From assembly GCA_029260435.1 (NCBI GenBank), contig JAJDDG010000009.1:1-41991 (forward strand): a stretch of DNA of 41,991 nucleotides, in the 5' to 3' direction. Each line of letters starts with the position of its first letter. Within the stretch, counting starts at the first letter, position 1. Positions 29,985-38,977 of the stretch are shown one piece after another. A program made the position numbers and the translations under genes. This DNA is from Phycisphaerales bacterium (GTDB taxonomy: Bacteria; Planctomycetota; Phycisphaerae; Phycisphaerales; UBA1924). Under the pieces are notes generated by a model. It was not told the DNA's origin. It saw only the letters and a program-made list of their open reading frames with translations, and ran no database searches.

Positions 29985-31345
29985 CACAGACATCAACAAC
30001 AACCCCCCAGCTCCCCGCGTGCGATCACGCACCGAATCCGTACTCGGGTCCGAGCAAGGCCGATGTGCAGGCTGCTCGCGCAAAGTTCGTCAACCCGGGC
30101 GTGCTGACGTACTACAAGGATCCTGTCATGATCGTCGAGGGGCACATGCAGTGGCTTTTCGACGAGACAGGGCGGCGGTACCTCGACGGCTTCGCCGGCA
30201 TCGTTACCGTCTCCGTCGGGCACTGCCACCCCAAAGTGATGGAGGCGGCGAACACGCAGAACAATCTGCTTCAGCACACAACGACCATCTACCTGAACCC
30301 CAACATCACCGCGTTCGCCGAGAAGCTGGCGAGCACCATGCCCTCGGGCAGCGATCTATCCGTGTGCTACTTTACCAACTCGGGTTCCGAGGCGAACGAC
30401 CTAGCCATCATGATGAGCCGTCTGTACACCTCGAACCACGAGGTCGTCGCCCTCCGCAACTGCTACCACGGCATGTCGCCCAGCGCGATGGGGCTGACCG
30501 CCCAAAGCACATGGAAGTACCCGGTGCCCCAAGGCAGCGGCATCCACCACGCAGTAAACCCCAATCAGTACCGTGGCCCGTGGGGCTACGACGATGCTGA
30601 CGCGGGCGCGAAATACGCCGCAGATGTCGAGGATCTGATCCGCAGCACAACGCCCGGCGCAGTTGCAGCGTTCATCGCCGAACCCATTCAAGGTGTGGGC
30701 GGTACGGTGATCCTGCCAGGCGGCTATCTATCCAAGGTCTACGACACGGTGCGCTCGTTCGGCGGGCTGTGCATCGCAGACGAAGTGCAGACAGGGTTCG
30801 GACGAACCGGGGATCACTTCTGGGGGTTCGAGGGCAACGGGGTCACGCCGGATATCGTGACGATGGCAAAGGGCATCGGCAACGGCGCCCCGCTGGGGTG
30901 CGTGATGACCACGCCAGCGATCGCACAGACGCTCAAGCAGCGGCTCCACTTCAACACCTATGGCGGCAACCCCGTCTCAATGGCGCAGGGGTTGGCGACT
31001 CTCAACGTCATCCTCGATGACGACATCCAGGGCAAGGCTAAAGACGTCGGCAATCACCTGCTCGCCAGTCTCGAATCGCTCAAATCGAAGCACCTGCTGA
31101 TCGGTGATGTTCGTGGCAAGGGGTTGATGATCGGTGTCGAACTCGTCAAAGACCGGACCACCAAAGATCCCGCAACAGCGGAGTGCGCAGCGGTCTTCGA
31201 GAAGGCGAAGGACCTGGGCGTGCTGATTGGCAAGGGTGGTTTGTTTGGTAATGTGCTGCGTATCAAGCCGCCGATGTGCATTACGAAGGAAGACTGCGAC
31301 TTTATGGTCGCGGTGCTGGACATCTGTTTTTCTGAATTGAAATAA
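29981..31345 (+). CDS. Class III aminotransferase, AGXT2 type
   Basis: A 454-residue PLP-dependent transaminase. Conserved blocks are YLDGFAGIVTVSVGHCHPKV, CYFTNSGSEANDLA, LRNCYHGMSPSAMGLT, FIAEPIQGVGGT, CIADEVQTGFGRTG and the PLP lysine in TMAKGIGNGAPLG. The overall sequence resembles eukaryotic alanine-glyoxylate aminotransferase 2, which also transaminates beta-alanine and beta-aminoisobutyrate. Here that would produce malonate or methylmalonate semialdehyde for the dehydrogenase encoded at the head of the cluster. The ATG at 29981 overlaps the permease stop by ATGA; the longer upstream frame is inside the permease and is rejected. The acceptor (pyruvate, glyoxylate or oxoglutarate) cannot be read from sequence. 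Confidence 0.93.
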   Translation: MTQTSTTTPQLPACDHAPNPYSGPSKADVQAARAKFVNPGVLTYYKDPVMIVEGHMQWLFDETGRRYLDGFAGIVTVSVGHCHPKVMEAANTQNNLLQHTTTIYLNPNITAFAEKLASTMPSGSDLSVCYFTNSGSEANDLAIMMSRLYTSNHEVVALRNCYHGMSPSAMGLTAQSTWKYPVPQGSGIHHAVNPNQYRGPWGYDDADAGAKYAADVEDLIRSTTPGAVAAFIAEPIQGVGGTVILPGGYLSKVYDTVRSFGGLCIADEVQTGFGRTGDHFWGFEGNGVTPDIVTMAKGIGNGAPLGCVMTTPAIAQTLKQRLHFNTYGGNPVSMAQGLATLNVILDDDIQGKAKDVGNHLLASLESLKSKHLLIGDVRGKGLMIGVELVKDRTTKDPATAECAAVFEKAKDLGVLIGKGGLFGNVLRIKPPMCITKEDCDFMVAVLDICFSELK

Positions 31346-31368
31346 CTACGCATACGCCGGAGTGCATC

Positions 31369-32763
31369 ATGCCGCTGCTTGTTCGTAACGGAAGGATTAT
31401 CACCGCGACCGACGATTATCGCGCGGATATCTACGCAGAAGGTGAAACGATCTCGCGCATTGCGCCGAGTATCGCCGACGCCGATATCGCGCCGGGTACC
31501 GAGGTCATCGACGCTGCGGGCAAGTATGTTTTTCCCGGGTTCATCGATCCGCACGTGCATATCCACCTGCCGTTCATGGGGACCAACGCGAAGGACGACC
31601 ACGCCTCGGCGACGAAAGCCGCGCTCGCGGGTGGCACGACAACCGTCATAGAGATGGTCTGTCCGTCGCCCACGCAGGAACCGATGGACGCGTTCAACGA
31701 GTGGCACAATCTTGCCGAGCCGATCGCGTGTTCCGATTTTACGTTCCACCAGGCGGTCGTACGGTTCGATGACTTGGCTAAATCACAGCTCCGTGAACTG
31801 GTCGCCAACCACGGCGTAGCTTCGTTCAAAATCTTCCTCGCGTACATGGGCGCGTTCGACATCTCGGACGATAATCTGTTTGCTCTGCTCTCGATGGCGA
31901 AAGAGCTGGGTGTGATCACGACCGCGCACTGTGAGAATGCAGTGGCGATCGACGCGATGCAGAAAACACTCATTGATGCGGGTAAAACCGGGCCGGGGTT
32001 CCACGAGCCTTCGCGTCCGAGGCAGGTCGAGGCGGAGGGTGTGCATCATCTATGCACCTTTGCGGAGTTGACCGGTGCGCATGTGTACACCGTCCACACG
32101 TCCTGCGCCGCAGCGGTGCAGCGCGCGGTCGAGGCACGACTGCGTGGAGTGAATGTCTGGATCGAAGCGGTCGCACCCCATCTCGTGCTGGACAAGACAT
32201 ACGCCGAACGCTCCGATTTCGAGGGCGCGAGGTATGTCATGTCGCCGCCGCTGCGAGACAAGTGCGAGCAGGGCGCACTGTGGAACGCGCTGCATGGCGG
32301 GGACGTCTCCACCATCGGGACCGACCACGCGCCATTCGACTTCAAGGGACAGAAGGACATGGGCAAAGACGCGTTCACCCTCATCCCCAACGGTATCCCG
32401 TCGATCCAGGAACGGATCGATCTCGTGCATACCTTCGGTGTGTGCGAGGGGCGCATCGATCTCAAAACGATGGTCAGCGCCTGCTCGACTCGCACGGCCC
32501 AGATCTTCGGGATGTACCCGAAGAAGGGCGCGATCGCGGTCGGGTCGGACGCGGACCTGGTGATCTACGACCCGAAGTTCTCGGGCACATTCTCCCACGC
32601 GGACAGCCTCTCGCAGGTGGACTACTGCGGCTTCGAGGGGATGACCCGCAAAGGGCGCGCAGACACGGTGACACTCCGCGGAGAGATTGCTGCGAAACAG
32701 GGCAAATTCGTCGGCACCGAGGGGCGCGGCGCGTATATCAAACGCGCACCGACGCACTTCTGA
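31369..32763 (+). CDS. Dihydropyrimidinase (D-hydantoinase)
   Basis: A 464-residue cyclic amidohydrolase that opens dihydrouracil or dihydrothymine to the N-carbamoyl-beta-amino acid. The binuclear metal site is complete: GFIDPHVHIHLPF (His62, His64), the carboxylated lysine in ASFKIFLAYMG (Lys154), TTAHCEN (His187), VYTVHTSC (His243) and TIGTDHAPF (Asp). It belongs to the dihydropyrimidinase/hydantoinase group and not to dihydroorotases, from length and from the LPFMGTNAKDD loop. It follows the transaminase by 23 bases, with GGAG before the ATG. The 3' end faces the convergent dihydropyrimidine dehydrogenase gene 26 bases away, which supplies its substrate. Confidence 0.93.
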   Translation: MPLLVRNGRIITATDDYRADIYAEGETISRIAPSIADADIAPGTEVIDAAGKYVFPGFIDPHVHIHLPFMGTNAKDDHASATKAALAGGTTTVIEMVCPSPTQEPMDAFNEWHNLAEPIACSDFTFHQAVVRFDDLAKSQLRELVANHGVASFKIFLAYMGAFDISDDNLFALLSMAKELGVITTAHCENAVAIDAMQKTLIDAGKTGPGFHEPSRPRQVEAEGVHHLCTFAELTGAHVYTVHTSCAAAVQRAVEARLRGVNVWIEAVAPHLVLDKTYAERSDFEGARYVMSPPLRDKCEQGALWNALHGGDVSTIGTDHAPFDFKGQKDMGKDAFTLIPNGIPSIQERIDLVHTFGVCEGRIDLKTMVSACSTRTAQIFGMYPKKGAIAVGSDADLVIYDPKFSGTFSHADSLSQVDYCGFEGMTRKGRADTVTLRGEIAAKQGKFVGTEGRGAYIKRAPTHF

Positions 32764-32789
32764 TCGGGCATGATGAGTGGGAAGAGGGC

Positions 32790-34040
32790 TCAGTCGTTCG
32801 CGACGAGCTTGTCGCTCTGTTCCACGAACTTATCGCCTTCCCAGCCGGCATCCTTCGTGACCATCCCTTCCTTCGCGGCGCGTTCGGCGGCCTTCACCAT
32901 CGCCTGGCGACGGACAAGTTCGGCGTGCGTCGTGAGGTACTGCAGGGAGTGCCCGCGAAAATCCTCGATGTTCTCAAAGCCGTGACGATCCATGAATGCC
33001 GACAGCTCGTCGCAGAGCGTCTTGGCAAGTTTGTACCCGTGCACCATCACGCCCGTGCAGACCTGCACGGTCTGTGCGCCCATGAGGATAAATTGTGCCG
33101 CGTCGTTGCCGGTTTCCACGCCGCCGATCGCGGAGATCGATCGGTCGGGGTACTCGCCGCGTGGTGTGTCTGGTGAAAACTTCGAGATCGGCGCAACGTC
33201 CGCGACTGGGCCCTTCTGCTTTTTGTCCGGCGCGGGTTGTGAGTCCAGCTCGCCAGGGATCAGCTTGCCCGAGTTCCCGCCGTACATCATGGTCGCGAGT
33301 TCCATCACCATGCGCAGCGCGATCGGGCGCACCGCTTTGCAGGAGTACCCGCCCGGGACGGAAAACCCCTCGACAGTCGGCTCGGGGCGCAGCGTGTCGA
33401 GGTTCACACCCATCACGCTCAGGATCGTATTGATCGCGGCGATCCCCTCGCACTCGGCGCGCAGCGCTGCCGACGCGGGTTCGATAATACTCGTCACATT
33501 GGGTGTCATTTTCGCCCAAACGGGGATCGTGGCAACCTGGTTCACCCACCCGCACACCTCTTCGAGCACAGGCGTGTCCTGCCCCATTGCGGCACCCATT
33601 TTTCGTTCAGGCAGCCCGTGTGGGCACGAGAAATTCAGCTCGAACGCGTCAACGCCAGTCTCCTGCACACGCAGGACGATCTCCTGCCACGCGTCCTTGT
33701 TGTACTCCTCCATGATGGAGGCGATCAGAATCCCGTCTGGGTGCGACTCCTTGATCTGCCTGAACTCATCGAGCCAGAGATCGAACGGCCGGTCGGAGAT
33801 CAGCTCGATATTCTCCCACCCAAAGACTTCTTTGGACTTGTCGGCCCGCATGCGCGCATAGCGCGGCGCAACGTTGATCACCTTCGAGGCGTCGAGCGAG
33901 ATCGTTTTGGCGATCACGCCGCCCCATCCCTCGTCAAACGCCTTGCGGATAACGTTGGCGTTGGTGCCGGGAGGGCCCGAGCCGATCACGAAGGGGTTGG
34001 GCAGTGTGATCCCATCAACATGCACTTGTAGTGAAGCCAT
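32790..34040 (-). CDS. PYD1-like dihydropyrimidine dehydrogenase without iron-sulfur domain
   Basis: A 416-residue FMN-dependent barrel enzyme of the dihydroorotate/dihydropyrimidine dehydrogenase class. It reduces uracil and thymine to the dihydro forms. It follows plant PYD1 nearly block by block as recalled: NPFVIGSGPPGTN, RKAFDEGWGGVIAKTISLD, INVAPRYARM, LNFSCPHGLPERKMGAAMGQ with the catalytic Cys139, VWAKMTPNVTSI, GIAAINTILSVMG, GGYSCKAVRPIAL, and DFRGHSLQYLTTHAELV. Bacterial PreA ends in a ferredoxin domain with two 4Fe-4S clusters; that domain is missing here. Between residues 253 and 298 there is an insert rich in Pro, Lys and Asp (SGKLIPGELDSQPAPDKK...). No PreT-like flavoprotein is in the window, so the electron donor is unknown. 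It faces the dihydropyrimidinase gene, its metabolic successor. Confidence 0.92.
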   Translation of the reverse strand: MASLQVHVDGITLPNPFVIGSGPPGTNANVIRKAFDEGWGGVIAKTISLDASKVINVAPRYARMRADKSKEVFGWENIELISDRPFDLWLDEFRQIKESHPDGILIASIMEEYNKDAWQEIVLRVQETGVDAFELNFSCPHGLPERKMGAAMGQDTPVLEEVCGWVNQVATIPVWAKMTPNVTSIIEPASAALRAECEGIAAINTILSVMGVNLDTLRPEPTVEGFSVPGGYSCKAVRPIALRMVMELATMMYGGNSGKLIPGELDSQPAPDKKQKGPVADVAPISKFSPDTPRGEYPDRSISAIGGVETGNDAAQFILMGAQTVQVCTGVMVHGYKLAKTLCDELSAFMDRHGFENIEDFRGHSLQYLTTHAELVRRQAMVKAAERAAKEGMVTKDAGWEGDKFVEQSDKLVAND

Positions 34041-34103
34041 CTGAGAGTTCTCCGTCAGACCAAACCGAAAGTCTACAGGAACACGCGTTCGGAGTCTGCT
34101 CGC

Positions 34104-34571
34104 CTAGGCGTGCTTGTCCGTGGGCATCCGGATGATGTCGTGAATCACGGCGTGCGTCGTGTTCTCCGGGCACTCCAGCACGGCGCACATCCCGGTTTTG
34201 AGCGATAGCAGAGAGTCGGTCAGCTGGGCGACGTAGATGGAGAAGGTGGGGTTGTGCCCGACGAACGCGACGGGAGACTGGTCGCGGATGTCATCGATAA
34301 AATCTATCGCCTCGTTCGTGTAGGCGTGGGTGGATAGCGCGTGCTCGAACTCGATCTCGATATGCAGCGCTTCGGCGATGTGCTGTGCGGTTTGATGTGC
34401 GCGGAGGATCGGGCTTGAGATGATGCGTCGGGGGCGATTATCCATCTCGGAAAGTGCGCGCGCCAGATAGGCCGCCTGCGCGTTTCCTTTGGTGGTGAGC
34501 GGGCGGTCGTCGTCCATCCCGGTTGGCGAACTGGGATCGGCTTTGGCGTGTCGGATGACAAAGCGGGTCAT
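34104..34571 (-). CDS. sixA: SixA-type phosphohistidine phosphatase
   Basis: A 155-residue histidine phosphatase of the small SixA group. The active-site RHAKAD (usual RHG/RHA signature) lies at the N-terminus, followed by DDRPLTTKGNAQAAYLA, SSPILRAHQTAQHIAEAL and VAFVGHNPTFSIYVAQL with the second catalytic histidine. Known SixA removes phosphate from phosphohistidine in Hpt domains or the PTSNtr phosphocarrier. The gene overlaps the upstream phosphatase gene by ATGA and is the last of a three-gene minus-strand set with it and the CHAD-domain gene. That context suggests a link to polyphosphate, but its substrate is unproven. Confidence 0.9.
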   Translation of the reverse strand: MTRFVIRHAKADPSSPTGMDDDRPLTTKGNAQAAYLARALSEMDNRPRRIISSPILRAHQTAQHIAEALHIEIEFEHALSTHAYTNEAIDFIDDIRDQSPVAFVGHNPTFSIYVAQLTDSLLSLKTGMCAVLECPENTTHAVIHDIIRMPTDKHA

Positions 34572-36316
34572 TGCGTCTCCGCCTGCGAGGTGCCAATCGG
34601 TTTGATCGGGGCATCACTCGCACCAACCCGTGGGAGCAGCGGTGTCTGCTCGAGATTGACGGATTGCGACCACTCGAACCGTGGACAGAAGTGAAAGACC
34701 TCGTGGAATAAATCCGCTTTGCGCTCGCCACCCCAGATATCGACCGCCGGTTCTTCCTCGGCGTGCACGACGATACGCACGCATTCCTTGTCGCGTATCA
34801 CCCGAATGGCATGCACCCTCTGCGCATGCGTGCGGTCGAGCCCGTCGGCGATCCGTAGGAACGCGCTGAGCATGCGCACGCACTCGCGGTCTTCAGAGGC
34901 GAGGCGTTTGAAGGGTTTGTGCTTATTCTTTGGGCACGCCCGCCGGTGGTACCGAGCGACATTTGCCACGATCTCAAGTTCTCGGTGGGTAAACGCGGGC
35001 ATCTCTGAGTGTACAATCAGGTGGTAGGCGTGCTTGTGGTGCTTGGTGTAGTTCACGAGGTAGCCGATGTCGTGCAGCAGCGCAGCAGCTTCGAGCAATT
35101 CGCGCGAATCGCCCGACGCCCATGGCAGTTCCTGCGAGCCGGTCAGCTCGATAACCTGATCAAACAGTTGCAACGCGAGCCGCGCGACATGATCGCCGTG
35201 GTGTTCCTCGTACCGGCAGGCGACGGCAAACTGGCGCGCCGCAGACGGTCGTGAGACGCGCTGGCGGTGCTGGGCTGTGGGGCGTGCCCCGATTTCCTCG
35301 AGCATGTCAAGGACGATGCCGTCGCGGATGCCGCGGTCGTGCACACGCAGACGGTTCGCGCCGAGGTGCTTCATCACACGATCGACAATCACGATCCCCG
35401 CGACGATAATATCAGCGCGTTCGGGCGAGAGCCCGGGCACGCTCGCACGCTTCTCCACAGGCAGTTTGCGGAGCGTCGCGAGGATATGCAGCACATCAGA
35501 GCGCGTGATCTCGTACCCGCGGAGCGAAGGGATATCGATATCCAATTTTCCAGATGCGGCAGCCCCGGCGCGGTGCATCGCAACCGCTGCCATGTTCGTG
35601 AACGTCCCTCCTGTTCCGAACACAACCGCGGGCACGGTATCCGGCTTGTCGATCGCGCCGCGGATAATCCCCTTAACGTACTGACGCATTTCGTAGAACC
35701 CCGCACCGTTCCCGGGGCCCATCGCGCCGAAACGCTCGGTGAGCCGAACCGCGCCGATCGGGATAGAGACTACCTCCGTGATCACGCCCCTTGTCGAGAG
35801 CACGATCTCGGTCGAACCGCCACCGATGTCGGCGACCGCCGAGTCGATCGCGGAGATATCGAATGCGTCGGCAACAGACCGGAAAGCGAGGCGTGCTTCC
35901 TCGTCGCCATCGATCACGACTAATTCGATCCGGACTTCGTCGCGCAGGCGCCCGATGAACTCCTTGGAGTTGGAAGCCTCGCGGATCGCGCTCGTCGCGA
36001 CAGCGCGCAGGTGGTTGACGCTGTATCCCTCGGCGATCTTCTTGAAGCGCAAAACCGTCTCGACGGAGCGGTCGATCGAGTCGGGGTCGAGCGCCCCGGT
36101 GTCGTTGAGCCCGCTGCCCAGGCGGGTCAGGATTTTCTCGTCATCGATGACCTTGTACGCGCCGTTGTGGTCGTACTCCACGACAATCAGGCGGATCGAA
36201 TTGGAGCCGACATCGATCGCGGCAAGGCGCCGATCGGTCGAGGTGTCCGAAACACGCGCGAGCGGTGTCGGGGGCGTGGGTGGAGTTGGGGGATGTGTGT
36301 CCGGGGGGAGGGTCAT
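34568..36316 (-). CDS. ppx: Ppx/GppA phosphatase with HD domain
   Basis: A 582-residue exopolyphosphatase/guanosine pentaphosphatase. The sugar-kinase/actin-fold N-terminus has AAIDVGSNSIRLIVVEYD, the catalytic-glutamate region DGDEEARLAF, the second phosphate loop ADIGGGSTEIV, and VFGTGGTFTNMAAVA. From about residue 360 a helical HD domain follows (ALLHDIGYLVNYTKHHKHAYHLI), as in the long Ppx of E. coli. The first 20 residues are a Pro/Thr-rich run (PPTPPTPPTPLA) of no evident function. It degrades long-chain polyphosphate, or pppGpp to ppGpp; the two cannot be distinguished here. Both ends overlap neighbours by four bases: the CHAD gene upstream and sixA downstream. Confidence 0.93.
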   Translation of the reverse strand: MTLPPDTHPPTPPTPPTPLARVSDTSTDRRLAAIDVGSNSIRLIVVEYDHNGAYKVIDDEKILTRLGSGLNDTGALDPDSIDRSVETVLRFKKIAEGYSVNHLRAVATSAIREASNSKEFIGRLRDEVRIELVVIDGDEEARLAFRSVADAFDISAIDSAVADIGGGSTEIVLSTRGVITEVVSIPIGAVRLTERFGAMGPGNGAGFYEMRQYVKGIIRGAIDKPDTVPAVVFGTGGTFTNMAAVAMHRAGAAASGKLDIDIPSLRGYEITRSDVLHILATLRKLPVEKRASVPGLSPERADIIVAGIVIVDRVMKHLGANRLRVHDRGIRDGIVLDMLEEIGARPTAQHRQRVSRPSAARQFAVACRYEEHHGDHVARLALQLFDQVIELTGSQELPWASGDSRELLEAAALLHDIGYLVNYTKHHKHAYHLIVHSEMPAFTHRELEIVANVARYHRRACPKNKHKPFKRLASEDRECVRMLSAFLRIADGLDRTHAQRVHAIRVIRDKECVRIVVHAEEEPAVDIWGGERKADLFHEVFHFCPRFEWSQSVNLEQTPLLPRVGASDAPIKPIGTSQAETQ

Positions 36317-37245
36317 GCAACGGGATCCTCAGAACGCTCGCGCCGAGCATGGCAGACCCCCTCACAGACGAACGCCCGGGCGATCTCATCGAACAGCGTA
36401 ATGGCGTCCGCCCGAGTAAGCCACTTTCGGAAAGCACGCGCGTCATGTTTACGTTCACAATCCAACTCAGCAAGCAGTTCGGCGATTGGAGAGAGGAGCC
36501 TCGCGGGCGGAGCGGCGGATTCGAGGGCTCGTTCGATGAACTCGATCAGGTCGCACAGGTCGTTGACCTCGCCGAGGTGCTCCTGGATCGCAGCCAGACG
36601 GGCGAGCAGGGGATCGGGATCCGTAATTGCGCATGGCGCGACTGTCTCGATGGTGTAACGCAAGTGTTTGCACACGATCCGCACCCGGTGGAGGTTATCG
36701 AACACCGTAAGATCACTGGTGATAGCAGCCCGGGCCTCGTGCAGCGCGTCACGGACACTCCGCAGGGCAAACTCGCTGAACGCCATGCCGTCGTCCGAAA
36801 TCCTTTGAATAACGTGCTTCCGGCGCTTGCGCACTCGCCCAGTGCGTTTCTTGGTAATCGACTTATCGAGACGTTTGTACGCGGACTCACGCCGGTGGAC
36901 CATGAGTCTCAGCAGGAATGCCGTTGCATCGGGATAATCTTCGGCGTGTGCCAAGAGAACATCACCCAGAACGTCCGCCTCGCGGGCCCTCGCCGCCGCA
37001 CGGCGCACGCGACGGCATTCACCGCGGAGAGCCGCTGCTCGTTTATGCTGCAGCAGGCTCTGGAACACCCCCGAAGTCGCTTCTGCCCGGCGCGACGCGA
37101 TGCGGAGTCGATGGATCGTGCGAGGGGTGGCCCGGATCGAGCGGGCTCTGTCTAGCGCGGTCTCCAGTGCTTTGTACGATCCGCGGAGCAGCCCGGCGGC
37201 TGCTTCGGATGCGGGGGTATGCGATTGGATGGGGTGTCGGGACAT
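36313..37245 (-). CDS. CHAD-domain protein
   Basis: A 310-residue helical protein containing one CHAD domain. The repeated helical motif with conserved histidines and basic residues is visible: TIHRLRIASRRAEATSGVF and, in the second half, NLHRVRIVCKHLRYTIETV, with many Arg and Lys. CHAD domains bind inorganic polyphosphate through such basic helices and target proteins to polyphosphate granules. The start at 37245 (MSRHPIQSH) is preferred because an open frame extends far upstream through non-homologous sequence. It is the promoter-proximal gene of a set with the Ppx/GppA phosphatase (overlap ATGA) and SixA, supporting a joint role in polyphosphate handling. It diverges from the TPR sulfotransferase gene. 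Confidence 0.88.
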   Translation of the reverse strand: MSRHPIQSHTPASEAAAGLLRGSYKALETALDRARSIRATPRTIHRLRIASRRAEATSGVFQSLLQHKRAAALRGECRRVRRAAARAREADVLGDVLLAHAEDYPDATAFLLRLMVHRRESAYKRLDKSITKKRTGRVRKRRKHVIQRISDDGMAFSEFALRSVRDALHEARAAITSDLTVFDNLHRVRIVCKHLRYTIETVAPCAITDPDPLLARLAAIQEHLGEVNDLCDLIEFIERALESAAPPARLLSPIAELLAELDCERKHDARAFRKWLTRADAITLFDEIARAFVCEGVCHARRERSEDPVA

Positions 37246-37379
37246 AATTCGTTCGATGAACTGTAGGAGAATAATCGGGCTCGGAGTGTTGTGAATTCGA
37301 AAGATAGAGGTCGTACAGTTATCGGCAATGTGGTGCATACGCCTCGCCGGGACGACCTCCGCTGCGGGAGGTAAGGTGT

Positions 37380-38975
37380 GTGGGGATCGTTGAACTTTTG
37401 CAATGTGTGTTCGGACAGAGGTTGCCGGTGGCATCGAAACGGAAAAGCAGATCAACGCGGGATCCAGAACTCGCCGACGCACAGAGTGCGCAGCGTGCGG
37501 GGAATCTCTCCAAGGCAGCAGACCTGTACCGTCGGGTGCTGGCGCGTCGGGCTCGTGACCCTGAGGCGTTGCACGGGTACGGGCTGTGCACGGGGTGGAT
37601 GGGGCATCACGAGGAAGCCATCCGATTCCTGCGCAAAGCGGTTGAGGTAGAAGGGACGAACGCGGCGTACATTTTCAATCTCGGCTCGATGCTGCGCATC
37701 TCGGGCGAGATGAGCGAATCGCTCGCCTGCTACCAGCGCGCGTCGTGGCTCGCACCGACAAACGCCGAGGCGCACTACCATGTCGGGCTCGTGCAGGAAC
37801 AGCGGGGCAAGCTTGCAGAGGCCCACGCCGCGATCGACAAGGCACTCAAAGTCGATGCCGCTCACGCCGGTGCCCGGACCCTTGTTGTCAAGTTGGGTTT
37901 GCGTGAGAGCACCGCAGATCCGGAAGCTTCCCTGCAGGAGATACAAACGATCATCGCGATCGGAGGCGACGCGGATCAGCGGTGTTTCGCGCAGCGCACG
38001 CTCGGCGACCTGCTCGCAAAGACCGGGGATCACGCCGGCGCGTTTGTAGCGTGGACATCGAGCAACGAGGCGATGCTCGAAAAACCATCGCCACCCGAGA
38101 GCGCACGCGCAGAGTACCTCGCGCGTGTGGACCGATATAGTGAAGCACTCACCACCGAGTTGTGCGCCCAATGGCGAGAGCAGGAGGAGGACGACGGGCT
38201 GCCCTCCCCGGCGATGCTCGTCGGATTCCCGCGCTCCGGGACCACGATGACCGAACGCATGATCGACGCGCACCCCGCACTGCGATCGATCGAAGAACGC
38301 CCGTACTTTGACGCGCTCATCCGGCGCATGATTGAAATGGTGCCGGGTGCCACCCTAAGCGATGTCGAACGCGCTTCGGCGCTGAGCGGTTCGCAGATCC
38401 GCGAACTCCGCGCACTGTACTGGCAGAAGGTGCGAGAGGGTGAAGGGCAATTCGACGATGGGTTGCTCGTGCTGGACAAGCTCCCCCTGCGGCTCATTCA
38501 CCTTGGGCTTGTAAACAGGATATTTCCTTCTTCGAAGATTCTTGTGGCACTGCGAGATCCGCGTGATGTCTGCCTGAGCTGCTTTCAACAGCGATTCGCG
38601 GTCAACCTCGCGATGTCCTTCTATCTGCGCCTCGGAACAACCGCACTGATGTACAAACATGTCATGAGTTCATGGATCGACACTCGCGATCAACTCTCGC
38701 TCAATTTCAAAGAGATCCGCTACGAGGACACAGTGACAGAATTTGAGAGCCGCGCGCGTGAGATCATCTCTTTCCTCGGAGTGGAGTGGGACGATGCAGT
38801 ACTGCGGTTCCACCAACGCACCGACGCCCGCTATTCGGCGACCCCGAGTTACCAAGCGGTCACCAAAGCCGTGAACACCAAGGCGATGGGGCGCTGGCGC
38901 AACTACAAGAGCGAACTCGCCCCGATCCTGCCCGTCCTCGCCCCCTTCGTGCAGGCGTTCGGATACGAATCCTGA
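37380..38975 (+). CDS. TPR-sulfotransferase fusion protein
   Basis: A 531-residue protein. Residues about 20-230 carry tetratricopeptide repeats (e.g. AADLYRRVLARRARDPEALHGYG, EEAIRFLRKAVEVEGTNAAYIFNLG, SLACYQRASWLAPTNAEAHYHVG). From about residue 275 a PAPS-dependent sulfotransferase domain begins with MLVGFPRSGTTMTERMI (5'-phosphosulfate loop) and continues with LDKLPLRLIHLGLVNRIFP and ILVALRDPRDVCLSCF (3'-phosphate-binding RDPRD). This bacterial arrangement is common but the acceptors are mostly unknown; proteins or cell-surface glycans are guesses. The GTG at 37380 is placed 8 bases after GGGAGG; a GTG at 37428 is an alternative that would drop 16 residues. It ends two bases before the convergent dUTPase stop. 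Confidence 0.86.
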   Translation: MGIVELLQCVFGQRLPVASKRKSRSTRDPELADAQSAQRAGNLSKAADLYRRVLARRARDPEALHGYGLCTGWMGHHEEAIRFLRKAVEVEGTNAAYIFNLGSMLRISGEMSESLACYQRASWLAPTNAEAHYHVGLVQEQRGKLAEAHAAIDKALKVDAAHAGARTLVVKLGLRESTADPEASLQEIQTIIAIGGDADQRCFAQRTLGDLLAKTGDHAGAFVAWTSSNEAMLEKPSPPESARAEYLARVDRYSEALTTELCAQWREQEEDDGLPSPAMLVGFPRSGTTMTERMIDAHPALRSIEERPYFDALIRRMIEMVPGATLSDVERASALSGSQIRELRALYWQKVREGEGQFDDGLLVLDKLPLRLIHLGLVNRIFPSSKILVALRDPRDVCLSCFQQRFAVNLAMSFYLRLGTTALMYKHVMSSWIDTRDQLSLNFKEIRYEDTVTEFESRAREIISFLGVEWDDAVLRFHQRTDARYSATPSYQAVTKAVNTKAMGRWRNYKSELAPILPVLAPFVQAFGYES

Positions 38976-38977
38976 TT

